NCBI GenBank assembly: GCA_947632175.1
Contig: CANROC010000002.1
Span: 1-64,000 of the forward strand
Origin: an uncultured Oscillospiraceae bacterium
GTDB lineage: Bacteria > Bacillota > Clostridia > Oscillospirales > Oscillospiraceae
Length of the DNA stretch: 64,000 nucleotides
Direction: 5' to 3'
Within the stretch, counting starts at the first letter, position 1. The number at the start of each line of letters is the position of its first letter. Of the stretch, positions 7,744-16,148 are shown piece by piece. Made by a program: the position numbers and the translations under genes. The notes beneath the pieces were generated by a model. That model was not told the DNA's origin. It did not search any database and saw only the letters and a list, made by a program, of their open reading frames with translations.

Positions 7744-8484
7744 ATGAAAAAACTTCTGATCGCGCTTTTGACGCTGGCTATGCTCCTGTCCCTGGCCGCC
7801 TGCGGCGGCGGGACCACGGGCCAGCCCACCGACACCAACGCCGGTTCCAACAAGACCGAGCCCTCCGCGACGAATCCTCCCGAGACGCAGCCGGAGGAGA
7901 CGACCCCGCCTGAGACGGAGCCCACCGAAACGGCGCCGTCCATGTCCAGCCCTCCCGTGACGGCGCCTCCCACAACTGAGCCGGAGGAGACGGAGCCCCA
8001 GAGCAGCACGCCCGGACTTGTGGGACCCGGCTTCCAGATCGGGCCCGGCGGCGTTATCACCCCCGGCGGCCAGGGCGGCGACGATCCGGGCGAGGAGATC
8101 CCCGTGGCGAAAGCTGACGACCTGGTGGACAAGCTGGACGCGCTGTGCGCGGACATCGTCGAGGGCTCCTACTGCGCCGCTCCCAGAAGCTCCTCGGAGT
8201 TCAACAACTACTTCAACGGGTCCGTCAAGTACACCGAGGGCCTGCGCGTGGCCATGAACCACCTGCAGATGGCCCCTCCCGCCCACATCGTCATGCTCAT
8301 CGAGGTCCCCGCAGGCGAGGACGCCGAGGCTTACGCCAAGGCTCTGAAGGACGACGCCGACCCCATGTGGCTGGTGTGCGCCAGCGCCAAGAGCGTGCAG
8401 GTCAAGGTCGTGGGGAATCTTGTACTCTTCGTGATGTCCAATGAAGAGACCGCGGACGCGCTCATCGCCGCGTTCAACGGTTGA
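7744..8484 (+). CDS. Lipoprotein with Pro/Thr/Glu linker, paralog of the next gene
   Basis: 246 residues. A lipoprotein signal peptide ends at LSLAACGGG (Cys about 20), followed by a long Pro/Thr/Glu spacer (about 25-95), a Gly/Pro stretch and a C-terminal domain of about 125 residues (ADDLVDKLDAL... to ...NEETADALIAAFNG). That domain is clearly homologous to the end of the next protein: both contain an HIVMLIEVP / HVVLLIQPA strand, an NPNWM/DPMWL segment and LVLFVMS near the end. It resembles the DUF4358 lipoprotein type often found beside MBOAT/DHHW genes, but I could not verify this. It starts at ATG 7744 after AAAGGAAA. It is likely outer-surface anchored. Confidence 0.75.
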   Translation: MKKLLIALLTLAMLLSLAACGGGTTGQPTDTNAGSNKTEPSATNPPETQPEETTPPETEPTETAPSMSSPPVTAPPTTEPEETEPQSSTPGLVGPGFQIGPGGVITPGGQGGDDPGEEIPVAKADDLVDKLDALCADIVEGSYCAAPRSSSEFNNYFNGSVKYTEGLRVAMNHLQMAPPAHIVMLIEVPAGEDAEAYAKALKDDADPMWLVCASAKSVQVKVVGNLVLFVMSNEETADALIAAFNG

Positions 8485-8514
8485 CATACAGCCAAACTAA
8501 AAAAGTAAGGAGAA

Positions 8515-9102
8515 ATGAAAAAGATGAAAAAAGCAATTGCCCTGATTTTGGCCCTGCTGATGGTGCTGGCCCTGGCCGCCTGCGCCCAGGAGAATGCCGA
8601 CGGGTCCGAGCCGCCCAAGACAAACGCCTCTGAGCCTCCCAAGACTGAAGCCTCCGAGCCTCCCGAGACCGACCCTCCTGCCGCCCGTCTGACGGACGAG
8701 GAGCTGGTGGCCAGAATCACCGCCATTTGCGACGGCAAGACCGGCGAGATGCCCGTGGAGAACACCTCCTTTGCCGCGCTGAAGGAAGCCGGCTTTGAGA
8801 CAGAGGGTCTCTGGGCTAACTGGTTTAACGGCATGGCCATCCCCGAGGGCGCCGACATTGCCGTCAACCAGCCCATAATGGGCCAGGCCCACGTGGTCCT
8901 GCTTATCCAGCCCGCTGTGGGCGCTTCCGCCGAGGAGCTCAAGGCCGAGCTTGACAAGAACGCCAACCCCAACTGGATGATCTGCATGACCGCCGACTCC
9001 GTGGCCTCCGCCGTGAAGGACGGGCTGGTCCTCTTCGTGATGACCTCCAAGGAGGAGCTGGGTCTGGACGCCCAGAGCTTCATCGACGCCTTCAACGCCT
9101 GA
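8515..9102 (+). CDS. Lipoprotein preceding the MBOAT gene (DUF4358-like, tentative)
   Basis: 195 residues. The signal peptide with lipobox LALAACAQE is followed by a short spacer of repeated SEPPKT units, then a single domain (about 58-195) homologous to the preceding lipoprotein. TAAGGAG at 8506-8512 is only 2 bp before the ATG at 8515 and 11 bp before the in-frame ATG at 8524; the second start would remove three residues and may be the true one. A gene pair of this kind directly upstream of MBOAT and DHHW genes suggests a part in surface polymer acylation, but that rests on position only. Confidence 0.75.
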   Translation: MKKMKKAIALILALLMVLALAACAQENADGSEPPKTNASEPPKTEASEPPETDPPAARLTDEELVARITAICDGKTGEMPVENTSFAALKEAGFETEGLWANWFNGMAIPEGADIAVNQPIMGQAHVVLLIQPAVGASAEELKAELDKNANPNWMICMTADSVASAVKDGLVLFVMTSKEELGLDAQSFIDAFNA

Positions 9103-9120
9103 CCCTCAAAAAGGAACCTT

Positions 9121-9143
9121 GGGGAGGCCCCAGCGGCCTCCCC
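9121..9143 (+). terminator. GC-rich stem-loop before the MBOAT gene
   Basis: GGGGAGGCC and GGCCTCCCC arms around a 5-base loop, without a clear T tract. It may attenuate read-through from the lipoprotein genes or protect the mRNA end. Confidence 0.4.
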
Positions 9144-9165
9144 ATATTGTAAGGGAGAGACGCCT

Positions 9166-10557
9166 ATGCTTTTTTCGGGAGCTACCTTCCTCTACGCCTT
9201 TTTGCCCATCGTGCTGCTGCTCTACGCCTGCGCGCCGGGGGTAAAGGCGAAGAACTACGTGCTGCTGCTGGCAAGCCTCGTCTTCTACTTCTTCGGCGAG
9301 CCGGTGTATGTACTGCTGCTGATCTTCTCCTCCATCTCCGACTGGCTCCACAGCATCTACATCGAGAAGCACCGGGGCGAGCGGAAAGCGAAAATCGCCC
9401 TCATCTCCAGCATCGTCATCAATCTGGGGATGCTGGGCTTTTTCAAGTATACGGACTTCCTCATCGGGACGGTAAATTCCATCCTCGGCACCGCCATTCC
9501 CAAGACGGGGGTGCCCCTGCCCATCGGCATCAGCTTCTTCACCTTCCAGACCATGAGCTACACCATCGACGTCTACCGGGGCCGGGCCCACGCGCAGCGT
9601 GACCTGTCCACCATGGCGACCTTCGTGTGCCTCTTCCCGCAGCTCATCGCCGGACCCATCGTGCGCTACGTGGACGTGGCGGCGGAGCTGGAGGAGCGGC
9701 ACCACTCCCTGGAGGACGTGGCGCTGGGCATCCGGCGGTTTGCCTTTGGTCTGGGGAAAAAGGTGATGATCGCCAACATCATGGGCGAGTTCACCCAGGT
9801 GTTCCGGGATTCCTCGGACAAGTCCGTGCTCTTTTTCTGGGTCTACGCCATTGCGTACTCTTTGCAGATCTACTTTGACTTCTCCGGCTACTCCGACATG
9901 GCCATTGGCCTCGGGCGCATCTTCGGCTTCAAGTTCCCGGAGAACTTCAATTACCCCTACATCTCCAAGTCCATCACCGAGTTCTGGCGGCGCTGGCACA
10001 TGACCCTGGGCGGCTGGTTCCGGGACTATGTGTACATACCCCTGGGCGGCAACAGGACCACAAAGCTCAAGTGGCTGCGGAACATCGCCATCGTCTGGAT
10101 CCTCACCGGCGCGTGGCACGGGGCGGAATGGAACTTCGTGCTGTGGGGCGTGCTCTTCGGGGTACTGCTCATCATTGAGAAGCTTTGGCTGGGGAAGGTT
10201 CTCGACAAGCTCCCCGGGGTTTTCCGGCACATTTACGTGCTCTTCGTGGTGGTGCTGAGCTTCGTCATCTTCAACGCCCAGGGCCTCCCCGGCGTGGTGA
10301 GCGACATCGGCGGGCTCTTCGGCGCGGGCGGCATCCCGCTCATATCCGCCGACGCTATATACAACCTGCGCAGCTACGGCGTCGCCATTGTCTTCGCGAT
10401 TATCGGCGCCACGCCCCTGCCCAAGTGGCTCTACGGCAAGCTCCATGAAGGCGCCAAGGCGGCGCTGGAGCCCCTGGCCACGGCGGCGCTTCTCATCGTC
10501 TGCACCGCGCTCATCATCAACGGCTCCTTCAACCCCTTCCTGTATTTCAGATTTTAA
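9166..10557 (+). CDS. MBOAT-family O-acyltransferase (AlgI/DltB-like)
   Basis: 463 residues, a multi-pass membrane protein. It transfers acyl groups, usually acetyl, to an exported polymer. The MBOAT hallmarks are present: FFTFQTMSYTIDVYRG (about 124-139), FPQLIAGPIVRY, YFDFSGYSDMAIGLGRIFGF, FWRRWHMTLGGWFRDYVYIPLGGNR and the catalytic His in TGAWHGAEWNF (H318). Length and order match AlgI-type proteins. ATG 9166 follows AAGGGAGAG. The DHHW partner starts 14 bp downstream, the usual arrangement in which the MBOAT protein moves acyl groups across the membrane and the partner finishes the transfer. The acceptor polymer cannot be told from the sequence. Confidence 0.92.
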   Translation: MLFSGATFLYAFLPIVLLLYACAPGVKAKNYVLLLASLVFYFFGEPVYVLLLIFSSISDWLHSIYIEKHRGERKAKIALISSIVINLGMLGFFKYTDFLIGTVNSILGTAIPKTGVPLPIGISFFTFQTMSYTIDVYRGRAHAQRDLSTMATFVCLFPQLIAGPIVRYVDVAAELEERHHSLEDVALGIRRFAFGLGKKVMIANIMGEFTQVFRDSSDKSVLFFWVYAIAYSLQIYFDFSGYSDMAIGLGRIFGFKFPENFNYPYISKSITEFWRRWHMTLGGWFRDYVYIPLGGNRTTKLKWLRNIAIVWILTGAWHGAEWNFVLWGVLFGVLLIIEKLWLGKVLDKLPGVFRHIYVLFVVVLSFVIFNAQGLPGVVSDIGGLFGAGGIPLISADAIYNLRSYGVAIVFAIIGATPLPKWLYGKLHEGAKAALEPLATAALLIVCTALIINGSFNPFLYFRF

Positions 10558-10571
10558 AGGAGGGAACGTAT

Positions 10572-11702
10572 ATGAGCAAGCTTTTAAAGGTAAAATATTG
10601 GTTGACCATCGGTGTGTTCGTGCTGGTCATTTTCGGCCTTGCCGTAGCGGCCATGTTCCTCCCCGACAAGGACGTCAGCGAGTCGGAGCGCCGGGAGCTC
10701 ACGAAAATGCCGGACGTGGTGGCGTATTCCATCTTCGACCGGCAGTTTTCCGAGGAGCTGGAGGCCTATAACCTGGACCAGTTCCCCGGGCGGGAGACCT
10801 TCCGGATGATCAACTCCGTCTTCCGCTTCTACGGCATCGGGCAGATGGACTCCAACGGCCTGTGGATAAAAGACGGCACCGTCTTCAAGACGGAGACGCG
10901 CACGGAGCTCAACCAGATCCACTACGCCGCCCGGTACTATACGAGCCTCATCGACACGTATCTCAAGGACTGCAACGTCTACTTCTCCGTCATCCCCGAC
11001 AAAAACTACTTCGCCGCCGAGGAGAACGGCTACCCGCACTTGGACTACGACGAGATCTACCGCATCATGACCGAGGAGCTGACGGCCGCTCAGTATATCG
11101 ACATCCGGGACACGCTGGACATCGGCAAATACTACCGCACGGACACCCACTGGCGTCAGCCGGAGCTCTTTGAGACCCTCACGCGCCTTGGGGAGGCCAT
11201 GGGCATCCGGGAGGCGCTGACCCCCATGGACGCCTACACGCCCCACACTCTCTCGCCCTTCAAGGGGGTCTATCTCTACCAGGCGGCCCTGCCCATCAAG
11301 GCCGACGAGCTCACCTACCTCACCAGCGCCTACACCGACAGCGCCAAGGTCCGCTGGATCGACACCAAGACCTTCCAGATCGTGGAGAACGGCGACGGCA
11401 TCTACACGCTGGACCGCTTTGCCGGCACCGACGGGTATGAGGTCTTCCTGGGCGGCACACAGCCGGTGATCTACATTGAGAACGAGGACGCGAAGACGGA
11501 CAAGGAGCTCTACATCTTCCGGGATTCCTTCGGCTCCAGCCTCGCTCCCCTCTTCACTGGGGCCTATAAGAAGATCACGGTCATCGACATGCGCTACATC
11601 ACCGGCGCGTTTTTAGGGACCATGGTGGACTTCACCCCGGGCAGCGACGTGCTGATCATCAACTCCACCCTGACCCTGAACTCCGCCACCAATATGAGGT
11701 GA
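10572..11702 (+). CDS. DHHW-family (AlgX/AlgJ-like) surface acylation partner
   Basis: 376 residues. One N-terminal membrane anchor (about 8-30) is followed by an extracytoplasmic SGNH-like domain. The DHHW family motif appears as DTHW at 191-194, and a later RDSFGSSLAP segment carries the expected Ser. FPGRETFR near residue 71 is also typical. The protein would complete O-acylation of a cell-surface polymer with the MBOAT protein. ATG 10572 follows an AAGGAGGG site, 14 bp after the MBOAT stop. The gene order MBOAT-DHHW is conserved in Clostridia. The two lipoprotein pairs flanking it may belong to the same system. Confidence 0.85.
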   Translation: MSKLLKVKYWLTIGVFVLVIFGLAVAAMFLPDKDVSESERRELTKMPDVVAYSIFDRQFSEELEAYNLDQFPGRETFRMINSVFRFYGIGQMDSNGLWIKDGTVFKTETRTELNQIHYAARYYTSLIDTYLKDCNVYFSVIPDKNYFAAEENGYPHLDYDEIYRIMTEELTAAQYIDIRDTLDIGKYYRTDTHWRQPELFETLTRLGEAMGIREALTPMDAYTPHTLSPFKGVYLYQAALPIKADELTYLTSAYTDSAKVRWIDTKTFQIVENGDGIYTLDRFAGTDGYEVFLGGTQPVIYIENEDAKTDKELYIFRDSFGSSLAPLFTGAYKKITVIDMRYITGAFLGTMVDFTPGSDVLIINSTLTLNSATNMR

Positions 11703-11727
11703 CGCGGGACCCGGCTGACAACATGAG

Positions 11728-13095
11728 GTGAATCGTATGTTCAATAAAGGAAAAAGGCTTTTGGCGGCGGTTTTGTGCGCCGTGGCGATGCTCGGCGCGC
11801 TTGCCGGGTGTCAGGAGGACGTGCCCGCGGGGTCGGAGCTCACGGGGCCCGTGGACACCGATCCCGTCAAGCCCGGACCTACGCCGCTCCAGCGCCTCTC
11901 CGCCGCCGTGGACGCGACCATGGCGGACCTGGAGGCGCGGGTGGAGGCCTCTCCCCTGGCGGGCCTCCGGGGCCTTGCGGAGGAGGACGCCGTCACCGCC
12001 CAGGTGACCGTGGGCTTCCCCGACGAGGCCGGAGAGGCGCTGGGGACCCTCTCCGGGACGGCTGTCTTCAACGCCGCCACCGGCGAGGCCCGGGCGGACC
12101 TTGCCATCTCCACGGACAAGATGCCTCTGGACATCTACTACGGCCCGGAGTTTGTGGGGGTGTCCTGCCAAAAGCTCTTCGGGGACGAGACGTTCTACGG
12201 TCTGCGGCCCTATGGGCTTGCGGAACAGCTCCAGGGCTCGGCTCTGGCGGAGCTCGTCGAGCTGGACATGGACGCGGTGGCGGAGCTGGACGCGCTTCTC
12301 GCCTCCGTCCCCCAGGACGTGAACGTGTTCACTCTGCCGGAGAAGGAGCAGCTGGAGAATGCCGTCCGTGAGCTCGTCGCCAAGCTCGACCCCACCGCCG
12401 AGGACGTGACCGTCACGGTAGAGGGCGTGGAGCACCAGGGCGAGCGGTTCGACGCCCTCATCCCCGCCGGGGACATGGCCGACTTCCTGAAGACCCTGGC
12501 CAACGCCCTCCCCGAGTGGGTGCTGGCCTACGGCCTGGGCACCGGAGACGACAGCGCCGCGTCGGTGGACAAGGCCCTGGAGGCCCTGCGGCAAAGCGGC
12601 GCGGAGACGGAAGTCTCCTTCACCGTGGCGGAGGGGAAGCTGCGCCGCATCAGCGCCAAGTACGCCGAAAACGGCTCCACCATTCAGGTGGAGGCGGAGC
12701 TTTACGGCGACAACGGCCAGACGGTGACGGTCACTGTGGAGCCCCGGTTCAGCTTCACGCTTGATCTCGCCGCCGGCGTGGTCATGGAGCTCACCGTCCC
12801 CCAGGGGCAGGCCACGAAGCTCGACTGGGCCAAGGACGGGACGCTCTCTTTCATCACCTACGCCGGGGATTATACCGATTTTGCCCTGGAGGGGACGCTT
12901 ACGGCGGAGGACGGCAAGCTCAACTACGACGGCATCTGGTACGCCGGCGAGCGCGGGGACCGGAATGTCCTCACCGTCGCCACCACTCCCGGCGGCCAGA
13001 TCGAGGCCACGGGAGAGACGCGCAACATAACCGAGCTTTCCGGCCGGCAGATCTACAGCATCCTCATGAAGACCGTCTTCAATCTTTTCAAATGA
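11728..13095 (+). CDS. Large lipoprotein, paralog of 13502-15046
   Basis: 455 residues. The lipobox (LAGCQED) is at about residue 27 after a hydrophobic signal; the rest is an acidic extracytoplasmic protein rich in beta-strand pattern. A segment with VGVSCQKLFGDETFYGLRP and then LAEQLQGSALAEL matches VGVSYPFLTGDDYFYGIKP in the gene at 13502, so the two are paralogs that have diverged strongly. No enzyme motif was found. It starts at ATG 11728, 25 bp after the DHHW gene, probably in the same transcript. Its stop overlaps the ATG of a frameshifted gene remnant (ATGA). Confidence 0.75.
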   Translation: MNRMFNKGKRLLAAVLCAVAMLGALAGCQEDVPAGSELTGPVDTDPVKPGPTPLQRLSAAVDATMADLEARVEASPLAGLRGLAEEDAVTAQVTVGFPDEAGEALGTLSGTAVFNAATGEARADLAISTDKMPLDIYYGPEFVGVSCQKLFGDETFYGLRPYGLAEQLQGSALAELVELDMDAVAELDALLASVPQDVNVFTLPEKEQLENAVRELVAKLDPTAEDVTVTVEGVEHQGERFDALIPAGDMADFLKTLANALPEWVLAYGLGTGDDSAASVDKALEALRQSGAETEVSFTVAEGKLRRISAKYAENGSTIQVEAELYGDNGQTVTVTVEPRFSFTLDLAAGVVMELTVPQGQATKLDWAKDGTLSFITYAGDYTDFALEGTLTAEDGKLNYDGIWYAGERGDRNVLTVATTPGGQIEATGETRNITELSGRQIYSILMKTVFNLFK

Positions 13096-13447
13096 ATGTG
13101 ACCTTTGTGGATCCCGGGGCGGACACGATGATCTCAAGGATCATGGCGTTTCAAACCGAAGCGGGTCCGCCTTTTGGTCAGACCCGTTATTCTATTTCTT
13201 CCCTCGGCTTGACAAGGCCCATGTCGACAGTCTCCCTTTTTCAGAAAGGAGAGACTACATAGAGCATACCTTGCGGGCGGTCTATGCCGAGATCAGGGAA
13301 ACGATCCGCGAAAAAGTATGTCTGTACGCGCAACATTGGGATGTCTGCAAATTTCAGATATCCGCCGCTTTATCCGACGCTTTTGGCGTTGATTGCTCCG
13401 GCCTTTTCAACGTTCGCGGCGGCGGAGACCGGGAACTTTTCACTTGA
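13092..13447 (+). pseudogene. Frameshifted gene remnant between the paralogous lipoproteins
   Basis: An ATG at 13092 overlaps the stop of the upstream lipoprotein (ATGA), as real operon genes here do. That frame (MNVTFVDPGADTMISRIM) runs about 30 codons, then coherent coding sequence continues in another frame from about 13180 (DPLFYFFPRLDKAHVDSLPF, then ERRDYIEHTLRAVYAEIRET) and ends at 13445-13447. The pattern suggests a disabled or truncated gene with a frameshift near 13175. The family was not recognised. A promoter for the next gene overlaps its end. Confidence 0.4.
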
Positions 13448-13471
13448 ATTTGCGGCCCGGAGGCGTATAAT
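13444..13471 (+). promoter_or_regulatory. Sigma-A promoter of the 13502 lipoprotein
   Basis: TTGAAT (13444-13449), 16 bp, TATAAT (13466-13471), about 30 bp before the start codon. Confidence 0.65.
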
Positions 13472-13501
13472 GAGGTTGATCACTTTTTGGGAGGAAAACC
13501 G

Positions 13502-15046
13502 ATGAAACATACGGCAAAACGCATTTTTGCTCTCTGCCTTGCCCTCGTCCTGGCCCTGTCCCTGGCGGCCTGCTCGGACTCCGGGGACGACGGCACGGAG
13601 GACAGCCGCCTGACCCCCGTGGTCAAGTCCCCCAAGGACGACCCGGCGGGGTATCTGGCCATGGCGATGGAGAACACCCTCAACGAGGTGAAGGACCGCT
13701 ACGCCGGCTCTCCCTTGGCCGCCGTTGCCGGCGTGCTGGAGTCCTCCGGCACCGTGTCCGTTTCCGGCGACGTGATGACGGAAAACGGACTTCTTTTCCA
13801 AAGCGCCCCCTACACCGCCATCAACGACCTCTCCTTGGCCTACGACCTGGAGGAGAAAGCGTTCCGCATGAGCTTTGACATGTCCAGCGGCGGGATCAAG
13901 GCCGCCTTTGGGTTGTGCCTCTCCCCGGACTTTGTGGGCGTCTCCTACCCGTTCCTCACCGGCGACGACTACTTCTACGGCATCAAGCCCAGGGATCTGG
14001 CATCACAGCTCCCCGACAGCTACCTGTGGGAGGCGCTCTCGGAGGAGCTGAACGTCCGGGATCTGGAGCGGATAGACGCGATCCTGGACGTCCTGTGGGA
14101 GGCCAAGCTTCTCGATGTGGGCGGGCTCGTAAAGGACGCCCAGACCCTCTCCATGGACTTCATCAAGGACCTGGACGTGGACTATGAACAGCGCACCGTG
14201 GAGCTGGACGGCAAGGACAAGTCCGGCTGGGCCTTCACCGCCACGGTGGACAGCGAGGACCTGGCGCGGATGATGGAGCAGGTCTACGACATCATCCTTG
14301 ACTTGCCCGTGTGGGATACCCTGATCGATCTGCAATCGATCCGGGCCGGCAGTGACAGCGATGTGGACCGGCGCGATTTGTTGGCGCAGATGCTCAACGA
14401 GTCCCTGGACGGGGCCCTGGAGGCGATCCGTGAGGAGGACCTCTCCTATACGATCACCTACTCCGTGGCCGACGGCAAGGTCGTATCCGTCACCGCCTCC
14501 GAGCGCAAGACCCACACGGACATTACCCTCAACTACTTTGACGGCGGGGACATCACCGGTACCTTTTCCGGCCAGCGCGTAGCCGACATGGACAGCATGG
14601 GCGAAGCCTCCGTCGTCCCCACGGAGCTTTCGTTCACCAGCCACGTAAGCACCCGGAACGGGTATTCCCATGAGTTCGCCCTCACCTCGGACGGCGAGGC
14701 CATGACCCTCTTCACTCAGTGGGACGGGACCGACCTTTCCGTGGACATCCACATCCCCCAAGCGGTATCCCTGTCTGTCGCCTGCGGCTTGAAGGTCACG
14801 GAAAACGGCTTTGAGCTCAAGGACCTCTCCTGCCAAAACAACGGCGCCGCCGTGGAGCTTCCCTTTGACCTGACCCTCGCCTACACCGGCGGCGAAATTA
14901 GCGCCAAGCCTGAGGGAACCGTTGACATCCTGACCATGGAGGATGTGGAGCTGCGCGACTTCCTTATGGACGGGATCGTGGGCAGGGTCCTGGAAGAGGT
15001 CCTGGGCGGTGAACGCGATGTGGAGGCGTCGTCTGTAACGCCGTGA
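13502..15046 (+). CDS. Large lipoprotein, paralog of 11728-13095
   Basis: 514 residues from ATG 13502, which follows GGGAGGAAAACC; the in-frame upstream GTG has no ribosome site and lies close to the -10 box. The signal peptide ends at LSLAACSDS. The mature protein is acidic and beta-rich, with the VGVSYPFLTGDDYFYGIKP segment shared with its paralog and a preceding AGSPLAAVAGVLESSGTVSV that matches ASPLAGLRGLAEEDAVTAQV there. It has its own promoter at 13444. No catalytic motif was found. Its stop overlaps the GTG of the GIY-YIG gene (GTGA). Confidence 0.75.
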   Translation: MKHTAKRIFALCLALVLALSLAACSDSGDDGTEDSRLTPVVKSPKDDPAGYLAMAMENTLNEVKDRYAGSPLAAVAGVLESSGTVSVSGDVMTENGLLFQSAPYTAINDLSLAYDLEEKAFRMSFDMSSGGIKAAFGLCLSPDFVGVSYPFLTGDDYFYGIKPRDLASQLPDSYLWEALSEELNVRDLERIDAILDVLWEAKLLDVGGLVKDAQTLSMDFIKDLDVDYEQRTVELDGKDKSGWAFTATVDSEDLARMMEQVYDIILDLPVWDTLIDLQSIRAGSDSDVDRRDLLAQMLNESLDGALEAIREEDLSYTITYSVADGKVVSVTASERKTHTDITLNYFDGGDITGTFSGQRVADMDSMGEASVVPTELSFTSHVSTRNGYSHEFALTSDGEAMTLFTQWDGTDLSVDIHIPQAVSLSVACGLKVTENGFELKDLSCQNNGAAVELPFDLTLAYTGGEISAKPEGTVDILTMEDVELRDFLMDGIVGRVLEEVLGGERDVEASSVTP

Positions 15047-15291
15047 CGGATATGTACACGGTCTACATCCTCCGGTGTGCCGACGGGACGCTCTACACCG
15101 GCATCACCAACGACCTGGCAAAGCGCCTCAGGACCCACAACGCCGGCCGCGGCGCCAAGTATACCCGCTCCCGCCTGCCCGTAGAGCTCATTTACGCCGA
15201 GGAGTCCCCCGACAAGCCCTCCGCCCTCCGCCGGGAGCTGGCTATCAAGTCCCTGACCAGAGAGGAAAAGCTGAAGCTCATCGGACAATAA
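15043..15291 (+). CDS. GIY-YIG nuclease superfamily protein (YhbQ-like)
   Basis: 82 residues, a stand-alone GIY-YIG domain of the YhbQ/UPF0213 type. The motif appears as YTVYILRCADGTLYTGITND (Y-V-Y and Y-T-G), followed by RLRTHNAG, GAKYTRSRLPVELIYAE and the conserved Glu in SALRRELAIKSL. Stand-alone members cut or process nucleic acids, but the in vivo role is poorly defined. The start may be GTG 15043 (overlapping the previous stop) or ATG 15052. A bidirectional terminator follows. Confidence 0.85.
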   Translation: MTDMYTVYILRCADGTLYTGITNDLAKRLRTHNAGRGAKYTRSRLPVELIYAEESPDKPSALRRELAIKSLTREEKLKLIGQ

Positions 15292-15298
15292 AAATTTT

Positions 15299-15333
15299 CT
15301 CCCGGCACTTCAACGGCGCCGGGAGGTTTTTTA
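15299..15333 (+). terminator. Rho-independent terminator, probably shared by convergent genes
   Basis: CTCCCGGC and GCCGGGAG arms followed by TTTTTTAT. On the minus strand the stem is followed by AAAATTTTTATT, so it may also end the leftward pair. Confidence 0.7.
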
Positions 15334-15525
15334 TTCTTCCCAAAAAAGCTCGTCCAGCGTCTTCCCCAATGCCTTGCAGATGGCGATGCACAGGTTGACG
15401 GTGGGGTTATAGTCGCCCTTTTCGATGGCGTTGATGGTCTGGCGGGAGACGCCCACCCTGTCCGCCAGGGCCTGTTGGCTCAGGTCCAGCGCGGCCCGGG
15501 CGGCCTTGAGGCGGAGATTCTTCAT
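15331..15525 (-). CDS. Small XRE-family regulator
   Basis: 64 residues, almost entirely one Cro/CI-type helix-turn-helix: LDLSQQALADRVGVSRQTIN is the HTH core, followed by AIEKGDYNPTVNLCIAICKA and the LDELFWEE tail typical of this small family. ATG 15525 is preceded by GGAGGCACGGGGA and overlaps the stop of the membrane protein gene (ATGA). Such tiny regulators paired with a small membrane protein are common in Firmicutes; the membrane partner may sequester or tune the regulator, which is inference. Confidence 0.85.
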   Translation of the reverse strand: MKNLRLKAARAALDLSQQALADRVGVSRQTINAIEKGDYNPTVNLCIAICKALGKTLDELFWEE

Positions 15526-16040
15526 TCCCCGTGCCTCCGATCCCAAATCATTTTGATGAGCAAGGTGACGGCGATAATCCCGCACACCGCCGCCTGCATG
15601 GCGAAGACCGCGCCGGAGCGGAGCGAGGCCGTCTCCGAAAGCCTCAGCCCGTCGTCGATCCGCACGGCGGCGTTCACGGCAAAGCACGCCGTGAGGATCC
15701 CCATGGCGGCGATCTCCCCCACGGCGCTTTTGCGAATGCTCACGTAGGCGTCCCGGAGAATGCAGTATTCGGCGAAGGCCACAAGCCCCAGGTCCGCGCA
15801 AATCACCAGCGCCACAGAGGTGTCCAGAAGCTCCCGGCCCAAGATCGCCTCGGCGAGGACCACCGCCAGGGCGTACACCAGCATCACCGCAAAGCCCACC
15901 ATAAAGCCCCGGCCCTGGATGATGAGCTGCCGCTCGTCAAACCACTTTTTGTCGTGGCGTTCCCCGGAGAACGCTACCACTCCCACCGTAAAGCCTCCCA
16001 CCAGCATGATCAGCACCACAGGCACGATGACCGACCTCAT
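15522..16040 (-). CDS. Four-helix membrane protein paired with the XRE regulator
   Basis: 172 residues with about four transmembrane helices (about 3-23, 48-70, 78-98, 145-165). It has a charged cytosolic-looking loop GERHDKKWFDERQLIIQGRG between the first two helices. The DERQ...GRG loop resembles small membrane proteins (DUF2178-like) that sit beside XRE regulators, but the family is not certain. ATG 16040 follows AAAGGAGAG; upstream starts lack a ribosome site. It is the first gene of a two-gene operon with a good promoter at 16064. Confidence 0.7.
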   Translation of the reverse strand: MRSVIVPVVLIMLVGGFTVGVVAFSGERHDKKWFDERQLIIQGRGFMVGFAVMLVYALAVVLAEAILGRELLDTSVALVICADLGLVAFAEYCILRDAYVSIRKSAVGEIAAMGILTACFAVNAAVRIDDGLRLSETASLRSGAVFAMQAAVCGIIAVTLLIKMIWDRRHGE

Positions 16041-16063
16041 AAGACAACTCTCCTTTTTTTCTG

Positions 16064-16092
16064 AGTGTAGCACTTACCCGCTAAATTGTCAA
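16064..16092 (-). promoter_or_regulatory. Sigma-A promoter of the membrane protein/XRE pair
   Basis: TTGACA (16087-16092), 17 bp, TACACT (16064-16069) on the minus strand. Confidence 0.65.
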
Positions 16093-16118
16093 GTATATTT
16101 TACAATTTATCCGATAAA

Positions 16119-16145
16119 TTTTCCCCGCCAACATGGCGGGGAAAA
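16119..16145 (-). terminator. Terminator after the flavoprotein gene
   Basis: TTTTCCCCGCC and GGCGGGGAAAA arms around a 5-base loop, followed on the minus strand by TTTATC. Confidence 0.6.
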
Positions 16146-16148
16146 CGC

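Noticed and set aside
9106-10446. 446-codon minus-strand frame opposite the MBOAT gene
   Set aside because: Long antisense frame caused by high GC at third positions; the plus frame has all MBOAT motifs.
11659-13137. 492-codon minus-strand frame opposite the lipoprotein
   Set aside because: Shadow of a GC-rich gene; no start signals and no domain.
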